Origin: Opitutales bacterium
GTDB taxonomy: Bacteria > Verrucomicrobiota > Verrucomicrobiia > Opitutales > Coraliomargaritaceae
Assembly (NCBI GenBank): GCA_030729385.1
Contig: JANQXM010000047.1
Span: 1-64,000 of the forward strand
DNA length: 64,000 nucleotides
Direction: 5' to 3'
The translations under genes and the position numbers were made by a program. Below are positions 53,660-63,469 of this stretch, one piece after another. The first letter of the stretch is position 1. Each line of letters starts with the position of its first letter. The notes below the pieces were generated by a model. That model did not search any database. It worked only from the letters and a program-made list of their open reading frames with translations, and was not told the DNA's origin.

Positions 53660-55039
53660 ATGGACTTCCAACTCCCCAATCTCACTCGTCGCGACTTCTT
53701 GGCTAAATCCAGCCTTGGAGCAGGCATGATTCTCGGTGCACCTTCGATCTTGAAGGCAAGCGCGCCTGGCGCACCAGCCGATGAGATTCGAGTCGGCTTC
53801 ATCGGTTGTGGCAAGCAACACGAAGTGCTTTTCAATGCCATGGTAAACATACCGGGCATCCGCTATGTTGCAGCCTGCGACATCATGAAAGATCGCCTTG
53901 GTCGAACCTTCGGCGCGATTAAATCACGCTTTGGCTATAGCATTAAGCGCTACCTCGATGCAGCAGATATGCTGGAAAAGGAAGAACTCGATGCAGTCTT
54001 TGTCGCCACACCCGATTTCTGGCACGCACCGCACACCGTCATGGCCCTGGAAGCTGGCTGCGACGTGTATTGCGAGAAGATGATGTCCAACACCATTGAA
54101 GGCGCACGCAGCATGGTCGCCGCAATGGATAAAACCGGCAAACTCTGCCAAATCGGACACCAACGTCGTAGCAATCCACGCTATCGCTACACACTGAATG
54201 AATTGATTTTAAAAGAGAAAATCTGCGGCCAACTCATCAACATGAATGGTCAGTGGAACCGAGCGCTCAGCTCCTCGCAGGACATTGTCTCCAAGCCTTC
54301 GATTCTTCCAGATGCCGACACCTTGCGTCGCGCAGGATTCAATACAGGTGCAGACAAAGAACTCTCGCTCGAAGAGCTCCGTCACCGCTTCCTCAACTGG
54401 CGCTTCTACAAGGATCTCTCCGGAGGTCCCATCTCTGACCTTGGTGCACACCAAATCGACATTTTCAACTGGTTCATGGGTAGCCAGCCAACAAGCCTCC
54501 AAGCTTCAGGTGGTCGCAGCTACTTCAAAGACCGCGAGCATTTCGATAATGTCATGTGCATCTTCGATTACGACACACCGCAAGGTTCTGCTCGCGCCTT
54601 CTATCAAGTGCTCACAACTACAAGCGCAGGTGGCGGCTACTTCGAGTCCTTCATGGGAACCGAAGGCACCATCGAAATCTCTGAGCGCGAAGCCTACAGC
54701 AATATCTACAAAGAATCGGGTGCAGATAACGCAAAATGGGACAAGCTCGTGCAACGCGGACTGCTCAAAAAAGAAGCCGCAGGTGTTGCTGCCGGCGGAT
54801 CGGATGCGATCGCCTCTTACGAGTCCGCTCCACCAGATCAATATGCACTCCCAGGCGGTCTAAGCAAAGCACCACACCAGCCACACATTGAGAATTTCCT
54901 TTCTACAATTCGTGGCGAAGCAAAACTCACTTGCGACGCACGTCACGCACTAGAATCAGAAGCTCCAATTTATTGGGTCAATGAAGCCGCTGAAACTCGC
55001 GAAACCATACACTTCACCGAAGAACATTTACACACTTAA
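53660..55039 (+). CDS. Gfo/Idh/MocA oxidoreductase, Tat-exported
   Basis: A 459-residue enzyme with a Tat signal (NLTRRDFLAKSSLGAGM). The Rossmann loop is 'RVGFIGCGKQHEVLFNAMVN', the family segment is 'CDVYCEKMMSNTIEGARSMV' (the usual EKP reads EKM here), and the C-terminal domain has 'GGPISDLGAHQIDIFNWFMG' with the expected His. The EKP-to-EKM change is worth noting, since the Lys of EKP contacts the cofactor and substrate and is kept, but the Pro is lost. It lies between the DoxX-like gene and the discoidin-like lipoprotein gene. Substrate unknown; probably an exported sugar. Confidence 0.92.
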   Translation: MDFQLPNLTRRDFLAKSSLGAGMILGAPSILKASAPGAPADEIRVGFIGCGKQHEVLFNAMVNIPGIRYVAACDIMKDRLGRTFGAIKSRFGYSIKRYLDAADMLEKEELDAVFVATPDFWHAPHTVMALEAGCDVYCEKMMSNTIEGARSMVAAMDKTGKLCQIGHQRRSNPRYRYTLNELILKEKICGQLINMNGQWNRALSSSQDIVSKPSILPDADTLRRAGFNTGADKELSLEELRHRFLNWRFYKDLSGGPISDLGAHQIDIFNWFMGSQPTSLQASGGRSYFKDREHFDNVMCIFDYDTPQGSARAFYQVLTTTSAGGGYFESFMGTEGTIEISEREAYSNIYKESGADNAKWDKLVQRGLLKKEAAGVAAGGSDAIASYESAPPDQYALPGGLSKAPHQPHIENFLSTIRGEAKLTCDARHALESEAPIYWVNEAAETRETIHFTEEHLHT

Positions 55040-55084
55040 TAGGAAAGCGAAACCTCTTTCACCCTCTCCACTTTGAACACAACT

Positions 55085-55798
<714 letters not shown>

Positions 55799-55823
55799 AC
55801 GCTCATTTCAAGTTTCCAAATCA

Positions 55824-55854
55824 AAGCCGCATATTACTAATATGCGGCTTTTTT
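55824..55854 (+). terminator. Intrinsic terminator of the 44-56 kb operon
   Basis: A perfect 11-bp stem (aagccgcatat / atatgcggctt) with a 5-base loop is followed directly by six T's. It starts 25 bases after the lipoprotein stop codon and is the clearest terminator in the window. Confidence 0.93.
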
Positions 55855-55910
55855 GATACGACAGGCTGAATAACCATCTACGATTCATATAAACTTAAGC
55901 CCGATGAGCC

Positions 55911-58010
55911 ATGTTACGAATACAGCCCTTACTCAGTAAAATCCTCCCCCTAATCGCAGTCTTGTCGACATTGACAAATGTCACACAAGCATCTCAGAAA
56001 TTACTCTTCATACGAGGCGGTAGCGGCACAGTAGGTTTCTTTGAAGGCGGGGCTGACGAACAAGGGGCTGATATCAATAACTATGCAACCAACGGAGGGA
56101 ACCATGGCTGGGGTGAGCTCCATGCAGCCTTAATCGCGGAAGACTTCGAGCTAGAACAAATGAGCGAAGATCCGGTAGTCAGTGGATCGCCATATAAGGT
56201 GCCAACTCCTGTCGCTCTCGACGCAATCGATCTCAGCCAATATGCAGTAATCGTTTTCGGATCGAATAACGCCGAATACACAACAGCTCAAGTGGATGCG
56301 TTTATGAGCTATATTCAGAATGGCGGCGCGGGCTTGTTTATATCCGACGCCAACTTTGGTCAATTCTGGGGAGATGCGCCCAGCTCAGATCAACTCTTCT
56401 TAAGCCGATTCGGCTTAACCATGAATCAAGACCAAGGCACTTATTCCATACGTAGAAATGATGAGTTTATCGTGCCGACGCACCCCATCCTCAACGGTGT
56501 GAATTCTTTCGACGGCGAAGGCGTTTCGCCAATCTCCAAAACGTCGACTATCTCTGGCATCAGCAGCACCATCATCACAAGCGCGCGGAATTCTATACGA
56601 CGCAATACAAATACTGACCAAGGCACCTCCGAAGCAGCCACTGCAAGCGATGGCACTCTCGTAATCGCGACCTATGGCTCGGGACGTATCGCCGGGCATT
56701 TTGATCGTAATACTTTCTTTAACCAGAATGGAGCAGGCACAAATATCAATCGCTTCGAGAATGAAAAATACGCCCGCAACTTATTCAACTGGCTCGCTGG
56801 TAACCCTGACTTTATTGATGGTAGCGATAACTACGCACCCCGCGTTCACTTCCCAAGCATCGTCGATGGCACACCTCTGCCAGGGGGTTCCGACATCGAT
56901 GTCGAGGTGATCGCAAAAGACCCCGATGGAACAGTTGGATATGTAGACCTTTTCCTAGATAACGAACTCGTCAGTCGCGATAGCACGAGTCCCTATACTT
57001 GGACAAATGAAACCAAACTTCAAGCGCTCACACCAGGCACACGTATCCTCAAAGCGGTCGTCGCAGATGATGACGGAGCAACGACGGAGAGCCTAATAGA
57101 AATCTATGTAATAGATAGCAGTCAGGTGGAAACACCATTAAATCGAAGCGCTTGGGCATTCAGCAGCTCCGTCAACAATAACGCCACAGACCATGCTTTT
57201 GCAACAGATGGAAATCAAAGCACTCGCTGGACGACAAAGCAGACCCAGAGAGCAGGTCAAACACTTACAATCGACTTCACACAGCGTGAGTTTTTCCATC
57301 GTATACTTTTAGAAACTGACGATAACCCAGAGGACTATCCCCGCGGATATGTGGTGCGAGGTTCAGACGATGGTTTAAACTACACCGACTTAATCGTAGG
57401 CTTCGGCAATGATGCGACGACCAGCATTCAGCTAAACGAACCGGTCACCTATCGCTACGTCCAAATAGAGCAAACGGGAAGCTCGAGCAACCGATGGTGG
57501 TCGATTCATGAGATAAACATTTATCACCCGCCCGCAGACAGTGTGCTTAGCAGCACCTCGTGGTTACAACACTACTTTGGCGGCGATCTGAACGAGCCAG
57601 CAAAAGAGGCCACCCACTGGGGCGCGACTGCAGACTTCGATAGTGATGGATTAACTACATTAGAAGAATTCGCTTTCAATTACGACCCACTCTCTCCCAC
57701 GAGCATGAGCTTACCTACTTTAGTCGGCCAAACGATGGAAAGCAATGCGGTGGGTATAGAGATCCGTTATCGCCAGTGGAAAAATGGAAGTGGACCCGCA
57801 GGAGCGATCACGGCTAACGGCATCAATTATACCGTGGAATTTAGCCCAGACTTATCGCCACTGTCTTGGACAACAACAGGCCTTGGCGTAGAGCAAATCG
57901 GTGAGATCGTCGACAATTCGGATGGCACAGAAACAGTGACTTTAAAGCTAACACCCCCCACGAGCTCTCCCGACCACGGATTTTTACGCTTCGCACTAAC
58001 TCAGAATTAA
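55911..58010 (+). CDS. Secreted multidomain protein: GATase-like, Ig-like, F5/8C, C-terminal repeat
   Basis: A 699-residue secreted protein with a signal peptide (about 1-27). Residues 30-300 form a glutamine-amidotransferase-like (ThuA/DUF4350-type) fold, with 'LSQYAVIVFGSNNAEYTTAQ' and 'FMSYIQNGGAGLFISDANFG'. Residues 305-400 are Ig-like ('SDIDVEVIAKDPDGTVGYVD'), 410-545 a discoidin domain ('DHAFATDGNQSTRWTTKQTQ', 'TYRYVQIEQTGSSSNRWWSI'), and 550-699 a verrucomicrobial-type tail with a calcium-loop-like 'DFDSDGLTTLEEFAF'. It is transcribed from its own promoter after the operon terminator. It probably binds glycan at the surface; no active-site residues were found for an enzyme, though a catalytic role of the first domain cannot be excluded. 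Confidence 0.8.
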   Translation: MLRIQPLLSKILPLIAVLSTLTNVTQASQKLLFIRGGSGTVGFFEGGADEQGADINNYATNGGNHGWGELHAALIAEDFELEQMSEDPVVSGSPYKVPTPVALDAIDLSQYAVIVFGSNNAEYTTAQVDAFMSYIQNGGAGLFISDANFGQFWGDAPSSDQLFLSRFGLTMNQDQGTYSIRRNDEFIVPTHPILNGVNSFDGEGVSPISKTSTISGISSTIITSARNSIRRNTNTDQGTSEAATASDGTLVIATYGSGRIAGHFDRNTFFNQNGAGTNINRFENEKYARNLFNWLAGNPDFIDGSDNYAPRVHFPSIVDGTPLPGGSDIDVEVIAKDPDGTVGYVDLFLDNELVSRDSTSPYTWTNETKLQALTPGTRILKAVVADDDGATTESLIEIYVIDSSQVETPLNRSAWAFSSSVNNNATDHAFATDGNQSTRWTTKQTQRAGQTLTIDFTQREFFHRILLETDDNPEDYPRGYVVRGSDDGLNYTDLIVGFGNDATTSIQLNEPVTYRYVQIEQTGSSSNRWWSIHEINIYHPPADSVLSSTSWLQHYFGGDLNEPAKEATHWGATADFDSDGLTTLEEFAFNYDPLSPTSMSLPTLVGQTMESNAVGIEIRYRQWKNGSGPAGAITANGINYTVEFSPDLSPLSWTTTGLGVEQIGEIVDNSDGTETVTLKLTPPTSSPDHGFLRFALTQN

Positions 58011-58112
58011 AACTCGGGTATTTTAAATAAATATTCTCCAGCCTAATGCGTCAAAAGAGTCGACCTGCGACAGCTTCTGATAGCTCTTGAGTAGCAAATA
58101 GCCCGACCGAAT

Positions 58113-59600
58113 CTACGGCCTCCAAGGCTGGTTGCCACCTTTCGATTGGAGGAACTGAGCGTCATACTCCTTATACCACTTATGTAACTGTGCACGCATC
58201 TCGCTGACGCGTTCTGGTTGCGATGCAGCTAGGTCTTTAGTTTCACCAATATCGTCTGCCAAGTTATAGAGTGCGACGCTGCCATCTTCATAGCTTTCAA
58301 CGAGCTTGTAATCACCAATACGGATCGCGCCACCTGGGACACCGCCTTGATTGCTATAATGCGGGTAATGCCAGTAGAGCGCGTCACGATCGATTGCCCC
58401 ACCCTCAAGGACTGGACGCAAGTCTAAGCCATCAATCTCATGCTTCGGCTCATATCCAGCCGCTGCGACCAATGTAGGAAAGAGATCAATCGAGCAAATT
58501 TGCTCTTTGCTGACAGAGCCTTCGGCTGTGACGCCCGGATAGCGAATAATCCAAGGCTCGCGAATACCTCCTTCGAATACCCAACCCTTACCTCCATTGA
58601 ATGGCAGGTTGCTGGTAGGCAGGCCTTCAGATGTAGATAGGCCGCCATTGTCTGAGGTGAACACGACAATTGTGTTTTCCCACAAGCCAGCTTCTTTCAA
58701 GCCTTGCACCACTTCGCCGACCGCTTCGTCCATGGCTTCAACCATCGCAGCATATACCGCATGCTTCTGTTGGATACGGCGTTTATTCGATTTACCACTG
58801 GCTGATGGCACTTGATCAAACTCCTTACCGGAAACGCGCTTTGCCTTCTCCTTGTATTTTTCAACCAAATCTGGACGCCCCATCAGCGGAGTGTGCACCG
58901 AATAGAACGAGAAGTAAGCGAGGAAGGGTTGATCCTTATGTTCATTGATAAAACTCACTGTCTCACGAGCTAAGCGGGCTGGCATGTGCTCTCCTTCGGG
59001 GCTCTCTTCTTCGATCTGCGGATTATCAAAAGGAGCAAAATATTTTTTACCCGAGTAAGGTCCACCATTGTGATTGCCACCAATATTCACATCAAAACCA
59101 CGATTCAACGGGAAGAACTCTTCACCGTGCCCGAGGTGCCACTTGCCGGCAAAGAAAGTCGCATAGCCCTGCTCTCTCAATGCATCGGCCAAAGTGATTT
59201 CATCTAAGGGCATCTCTTCCAAAAGTGGCGCGGGATTATACGTGCCGCTACGTAGTTTGGAGCCCTTGTTTTTAGGAAAGAAATTTGTCGCTCCAACACG
59301 TGTAGGATAGCGCCCGGTCATCAGGCTATAACGTGTAGGCGAACAAACCGGATTGGCGGCATAGCCATCGGTAAATAGCATACCTGCTTTGGCTAGAGCA
59401 TCGACATTTGGAGTCTCGTAAAAGGAGTCAGGATTATTCGCACCGATGTCCATGTAGCCGAGATCATCAACAAGAAAGACGACAACATTGGGCTTCTCCG
59501 CAGTCATACAGGAAACACCAAAAAACAATGCAACGGTCGCGACCAGTCTAGGGAGCATGCGGCCGTAGGCACCATTTGGAGAATAAGCTTTTTGTGTCAT
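58113..59600 (-). CDS. S1-family sulfatase, secreted
   Basis: A 495-residue formylglycine-dependent sulfatase with a signal-like N terminus (an ATG at 59558 would give a shorter one), metal motif 'VFLVDDLGYMDIG', and the activation motif CSPTRYSLMTG (Cys86). Further landmarks are 'TFFAGKWHLGHGEEFFP', 'IVVFTSDNGGLSTSEG' and 'GGIREPWIIRYPG'. It differs in length and in the C-terminal region from the sulfatase at 11875-13254, so it probably belongs to another S1 subfamily. It follows the esterase gene by 24 bases in a GH29-esterase-sulfatase operon. Desulfation of fucan or similar polymer is the likely role, regiospecificity unknown. Confidence 0.93.
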   Translation of the reverse strand: MTQKAYSPNGAYGRMLPRLVATVALFFGVSCMTAEKPNVVVFLVDDLGYMDIGANNPDSFYETPNVDALAKAGMLFTDGYAANPVCSPTRYSLMTGRYPTRVGATNFFPKNKGSKLRSGTYNPAPLLEEMPLDEITLADALREQGYATFFAGKWHLGHGEEFFPLNRGFDVNIGGNHNGGPYSGKKYFAPFDNPQIEEESPEGEHMPARLARETVSFINEHKDQPFLAYFSFYSVHTPLMGRPDLVEKYKEKAKRVSGKEFDQVPSASGKSNKRRIQQKHAVYAAMVEAMDEAVGEVVQGLKEAGLWENTIVVFTSDNGGLSTSEGLPTSNLPFNGGKGWVFEGGIREPWIIRYPGVTAEGSVSKEQICSIDLFPTLVAAAGYEPKHEIDGLDLRPVLEGGAIDRDALYWHYPHYSNQGGVPGGAIRIGDYKLVESYEDGSVALYNLADDIGETKDLAASQPERVSEMRAQLHKWYKEYDAQFLQSKGGNQPWRP

Positions 59601-59624
59601 AATAAATGAAAGTGTTCTGAAATA

Positions 59625-60602
59625 TTAATTAGAAGGTAAGAAATGTAATTGTCGCATCCAAGCGATAAAATCATCCGACCACTGCTGAGAGTCCTGACCA
59701 GCATGGCCAAGACCAAAGCCATGACCACCCTCTTCATAAAGTCTCAATTCAGACGACACGCCCTGCGCCTGTAAAGCTTCATGCATCAAGACGCTGTTTT
59801 GGTATTTTACGACCTTATCGTCTTTTGCATGTGCAAAGAAAGTGGGCGGGGTTTGCTCAGTCACATTCAACTCACAGGACATTTCGTGCAATTGTGCATC
59901 TCTCTTATCAGGATCTATCGGAGCCCACGCACAGCCATGCGCCACGCCTTGCTGGGTCGTAATCACTGGGTAAACAAGGCACATGAAATCTGGACGTGCG
60001 TTCATCTCAGCAACAGCATCGCTGCCAATACTGTAGCGCTCAAACAATGTGCCCGCAGTTGCAGTCAAATGACCACCTGCGGAAAAGCCCATCAGCCCGA
60101 TTTTGTGCTGATCTACGCCAAAGTCATCAGCATGCAACCGCACCCACTGAACTGCACGTAGCGCATCCGACATGGGGATCGGATGCATGAACCCAGCGTC
60201 CTTCGTGGTCGGCAGTCGGTATTTGAGCACGTAAGCCGTAATGCCGACTTTATTTAAGCGCTCAGCTACATCGTAGCCTTCATGCTCAATCGCAATGATT
60301 CTATAGCCTCCACCAGGACAAATCACCACTGCTGTCCCATTCGGCTTTTCCGGGCGAAAAATCGTCAGACTTGGATTATGTATATTTGAAAGCCTAAGCA
60401 CCTCCCGTCGAGTGACCTCTTCTGCTATGCTTGAATCGACCTTCGCAGTGCCCTCTGGCCAGATCGACACGACAGAACGATTCTCGAACGAACCGACATC
60501 CTCAGCATTCACGAAGCCCATACATCCAAAGGTTGCCATCCACAGAATCCAAGCGCATCTCAAAAAAATAGAAGGCTGCTTTTCTGTTTCGAGCTTATGC
60601 AT
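59625..60602 (-). CDS. Secreted alpha/beta-hydrolase (BD-FAE/acetyl-esterase type)
   Basis: The track start at 60638 gives an overlong n-region; the ATG at 60602 fits a signal peptide better (MHKLETEKQ then 'IFLRCAWILWMATFGCMGF'), so about 325 residues are used, with the longer form still possible. The catalytic triad is visible: Ser in 'IGLMGFSAGGHLTATAG', Asp in 'HAKDDKVVKYQN', His in 'EEGGHGFGLGHAG', and the oxyanion segment 'VVICPGGGYRI'. It resembles bacterial acetyl-xylan-esterase-like and BD-FAE enzymes. It lies between the GH29 and sulfatase genes and may remove acetyl groups from a sulfated fucan. Confidence 0.88.
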   Translation of the reverse strand: MHKLETEKQPSIFLRCAWILWMATFGCMGFVNAEDVGSFENRSVVSIWPEGTAKVDSSIAEEVTRREVLRLSNIHNPSLTIFRPEKPNGTAVVICPGGGYRIIAIEHEGYDVAERLNKVGITAYVLKYRLPTTKDAGFMHPIPMSDALRAVQWVRLHADDFGVDQHKIGLMGFSAGGHLTATAGTLFERYSIGSDAVAEMNARPDFMCLVYPVITTQQGVAHGCAWAPIDPDKRDAQLHEMSCELNVTEQTPPTFFAHAKDDKVVKYQNSVLMHEALQAQGVSSELRLYEEGGHGFGLGHAGQDSQQWSDDFIAWMRQLHFLPSN

Positions 60603-60658
60603 AATAATAGGATCAATGGATAGACCATAGAGTTCCACTTTGAATAAGGAGAGACACC

Positions 60659-62035
60659 CTATTCATACTGAACCACGACTACCGTCGCGACTGCATCGAG
60701 ACCTTGGCTAGGGAGCGAAATAATCCATCCACCTCCAACCGATTCAATCGGCAGTGCATTTTGCGCCGAGTCTGCCAGTAAATAGACTTTGGACACTTTA
60801 CGATCTGCGTTGGGTATAGTCAGTTTTCCGCTCACTGGCCAATCGAAGACGTGCGCATACAATCGGTCCGCCTTACTCGTATATCGTCCCCATTGTGGTT
60901 TACCAAAAGGACTCGCACTCGTTCCATAGATAGCGTCGCTGTTAACATCCATCCACTTTCCGATAGCTTGCATACGTTGCACACTTTGCTCTGGGATCGA
61001 TCCATCTGCCTTAGGACCAATGTTAAGGAGGTAGTTGCCTCCTTTGGACACCACATCTATGAGATTACGAATCAACTCCTCAGAAGATTTCCAGTTGTTA
61101 TCAAATTTGCTGTAACCCCATGTTTTGTTCATGGTCATGCAAGTTTCCCAATCAACGCCCTCAACACCCGTATCAGGAATACTCTGCTCTGGCGTGGTAA
61201 AGTCACCAATCTCGGAATCCCACTCTTTCAACAGATTTGAATCTGCACCAACAAAAGAATTCTTCGAAGCATAGAGTCGATTATTCATTACCATGTTCGG
61301 TTGATGCTTGCGAACCATCGAGACCAACTCCTTTGCGCGCCAGCTTTCTCCCTGACAATCCGGCTTACTAAAGTCCCACCAAAGAATATCGATGTCGCCA
61401 TATCCGGTCACAATTTCTTCCACCTGCTTATGTAGATAATCGACGTAGATAGAATTATCGCGCCCTTGGTTCGTGACTCCTTTAACTGTCGGCAAACCAA
61501 AGCCCGCATAGGCATGTGGATGGTGCCAATCGATCACGGAGTAGTAAGCTCCAAATTTCAGCCCTTCTGCTTTAGTGGCATCGACTACTTCCTTTAATAG
61601 GTCACGCCCACAGGCATCTTTTGCATCAAAAGTAGTCACGGCACTGTCATGCATCGCAAATCCTTCGTGATGCTTGGTTGTAAAAACAATATACTTACAA
61701 CCAGCCATATTGGCAGCCTTGGCCCACTCTTCAGCAAAACCTTCCTTCGGATTAAACTGCGGATAGAGTCTCTTTTCATACACATCCGCAGGGATTCCAG
61801 CCTGCTTCTGTATCCATTCTTTGCCGTGCCCCTTGGTGCCCTTACCGTCCCACTCACCTGCGGGTATGCTATATAAGCCCCAGTGAACAAACATACCAAA
61901 ACGGGCTTCACGCCACCAAGACATACGTGCATCGCGCTGCTCAGGCGTCTCGGCTTTAGGTTGAGTTGCTGTCGCAGCGAATGAATGGCTCGCCAAGGCT
62001 ATCGCTAAAGTAGTGACCAACAGTTTTATATTCAT
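60659..62035 (-). CDS. GH29 alpha-L-fucosidase, secreted
   Basis: The track start (62089) is replaced by the ATG at 62035, which starts a signal peptide (MNIKLLVTTLAIALASHSFA), giving 458 residues. GH29 landmarks include 'ARFGMFVHWGLYSIPAGEWD', 'YIVFTTKHHEGFAMHDS', the catalytic nucleophile in 'YGDIDILWWDF', and 'WETCMTMNKTWGY'. The C-terminal beta domain is short and lacks extra modules. GH29 enzymes retain configuration and remove alpha-1,3/1,4-linked (and other) L-fucose. It is the first gene of the fucosidase-esterase-sulfatase operon; an S1 sulfatase partner is characteristic of fucoidan loci. The GH29-A versus B subgroup cannot be told by eye. Confidence 0.94.
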   Translation of the reverse strand: MNIKLLVTTLAIALASHSFAATATQPKAETPEQRDARMSWWREARFGMFVHWGLYSIPAGEWDGKGTKGHGKEWIQKQAGIPADVYEKRLYPQFNPKEGFAEEWAKAANMAGCKYIVFTTKHHEGFAMHDSAVTTFDAKDACGRDLLKEVVDATKAEGLKFGAYYSVIDWHHPHAYAGFGLPTVKGVTNQGRDNSIYVDYLHKQVEEIVTGYGDIDILWWDFSKPDCQGESWRAKELVSMVRKHQPNMVMNNRLYASKNSFVGADSNLLKEWDSEIGDFTTPEQSIPDTGVEGVDWETCMTMNKTWGYSKFDNNWKSSEELIRNLIDVVSKGGNYLLNIGPKADGSIPEQSVQRMQAIGKWMDVNSDAIYGTSASPFGKPQWGRYTSKADRLYAHVFDWPVSGKLTIPNADRKVSKVYLLADSAQNALPIESVGGGWIISLPSQGLDAVATVVVVQYE

Positions 62036-62146
62036 AGAGGTAGCAATGATTTCATTAAGCCTAATAATATCAGATTTATGTAATTTCAACTATCACGTAT
62101 ATGCATACCCGATAGATTGCCCACCGCCATAAATAGCCAGTAAGTC

Positions 62147-63460
62147 CTAAGCAATTAACTCAGGAATAATTCCTGTGCTATGACTGAAGCGGTTCACTTT
62201 AACTCCGGCTTCCTGCATCAGCGTGAGCCAGTAATTAGCCAACGGAGTATCCTCTTGCGGTAGCATGATGTGGCTGCCGTGCTTGATATTTTTTGCGCCG
62301 CCTCCCGTGAGGAGTGCGGGGACGTTTTTAAGCTCATGCCCTGAGCGTAAGTTCGAACCATAACTGACGATGCAGTTGTCGTAGAGTCGGCTACCGTCGA
62401 CGTCCTTAGCCTCCTTGAGACGGTCGATAAAGTGGGCAAAAAGCTCCATGCACTTTTGGTCGCGTGCCTCCGATGCCTTTCGGCGATCCGCGGAAAAGCC
62501 GTAGTGGCTCAGTGAGTGTGCTTTGAGCGCCACATCCATGCCGACGAGGACCGAGCAAACGGGCTGACGATATGAGATGACACGTGTGGAATCGGTCTGC
62601 AGCGCAATGATCATCATGTCATACATCAACTTGATCTCATCCTCGCCGAGTAAGTTGGCACCAGGCTCACCGTAAGGCGCATCTGGCTTCGCGATATTCG
62701 ACCACTTGGCCTGACGCTGCAGATCCTGCTCGATCTGGCGCAGACCTTGGAAATATTCGTCGAGTTTTTCGCGGTCGTGACTACTAAGTGTGCGCTTCAT
62801 CCCGCTGGCATTCACGTTAACTATATCGAGAATACTTTGTCTTTTTGACAGGCGATGCTCCAACTCTTCCTTAGAGTCCTCTCCGCTGGCAAAGATCTGA
62901 TGGTAGAACTCCATCGGTTTCACTAGACCAGGCACTGGCTTGCCCGAAGTATCCCAAGAGAGTGAAAGCCCATCACCGTGACCAGAGTTCTGTAAACCGT
63001 CGGACTCTTTTGCGGAAAGCACGAGCGAAGAAAAACGGGTCTCTCGACCCAACTGCTGTGCCGCTAATTGGTCGCAAGAGATGGTATTATAAAATCGTTT
63101 CCCTGGAGTGCCGCTAACATTCGCACCCGTCAGATAGGATGTGCTGCCTCCATGTGGATTGGACGCACCATGATTTGTCATATTAGAGACCATAGTGAAA
63201 TCATCCATATGACGTTTCAATGGCAAGAGCCCCTGTGTCAGACCAATATCTGCGAAGCGCCCTGCTTGTTGTGGGTAAAATGTTTGCTTGGTAAAGCCGA
63301 AGCCGCCACCGAGAAAAATCATACGCTTGGGAGCAGCCCCGGCGGCACCAACCACTTGCGCAGATGCGTAACTCTCAAGAAAAGGAAGGCTGAGAATCAG
63401 ACCGCTACCAGTTCGAAGAAAGGAACGACGTGACATGGAATTTGTGTAGTATTGGCTCAT
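62147..63460 (-). CDS. DUF1552 domain-containing protein, Tat-exported
   Basis: A 437-residue protein with a Tat-type signal (SMSRRSFLRTGSGLILSLPF) and the DUF1552 domain over most of the remainder ('APKRMIFLGGGFGFTKQTFY', 'MVSNMTNHGASNPHGGSTSY', 'NCIVSYGSNLRSGHELKNVP'). A second ATG at 63436 could be the start. DUF1552 and the cytochrome protein upstream usually form a pair in Planctomycetes and Verrucomicrobiota, matching the DUF1501/PSD1 pair at the left end. No enzymatic function is known. It lies 9 bases after the partial cytochrome gene, so the two are cotranscribed. Confidence 0.92.
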   Translation of the reverse strand: MSQYYTNSMSRRSFLRTGSGLILSLPFLESYASAQVVGAAGAAPKRMIFLGGGFGFTKQTFYPQQAGRFADIGLTQGLLPLKRHMDDFTMVSNMTNHGASNPHGGSTSYLTGANVSGTPGKRFYNTISCDQLAAQQLGRETRFSSLVLSAKESDGLQNSGHGDGLSLSWDTSGKPVPGLVKPMEFYHQIFASGEDSKEELEHRLSKRQSILDIVNVNASGMKRTLSSHDREKLDEYFQGLRQIEQDLQRQAKWSNIAKPDAPYGEPGANLLGEDEIKLMYDMMIIALQTDSTRVISYRQPVCSVLVGMDVALKAHSLSHYGFSADRRKASEARDQKCMELFAHFIDRLKEAKDVDGSRLYDNCIVSYGSNLRSGHELKNVPALLTGGGAKNIKHGSHIMLPQEDTPLANYWLTLMQEAGVKVNRFSHSTGIIPELIA

Positions 63461-63469
63461 AGTCTTTGC

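Noticed and set aside
54246-54863. Plus-strand ORF of 205 residues within 53660-55039
   Set aside because: It is an out-of-frame reading of the oxidoreductase gene with Ser/Thr-rich low-complexity composition.
62094-62107. CACGTATATGCATA upstream of the GH29 gene as a seventh operator copy
   Set aside because: Only the first half-site fits the 14-bp element; too weak to include.
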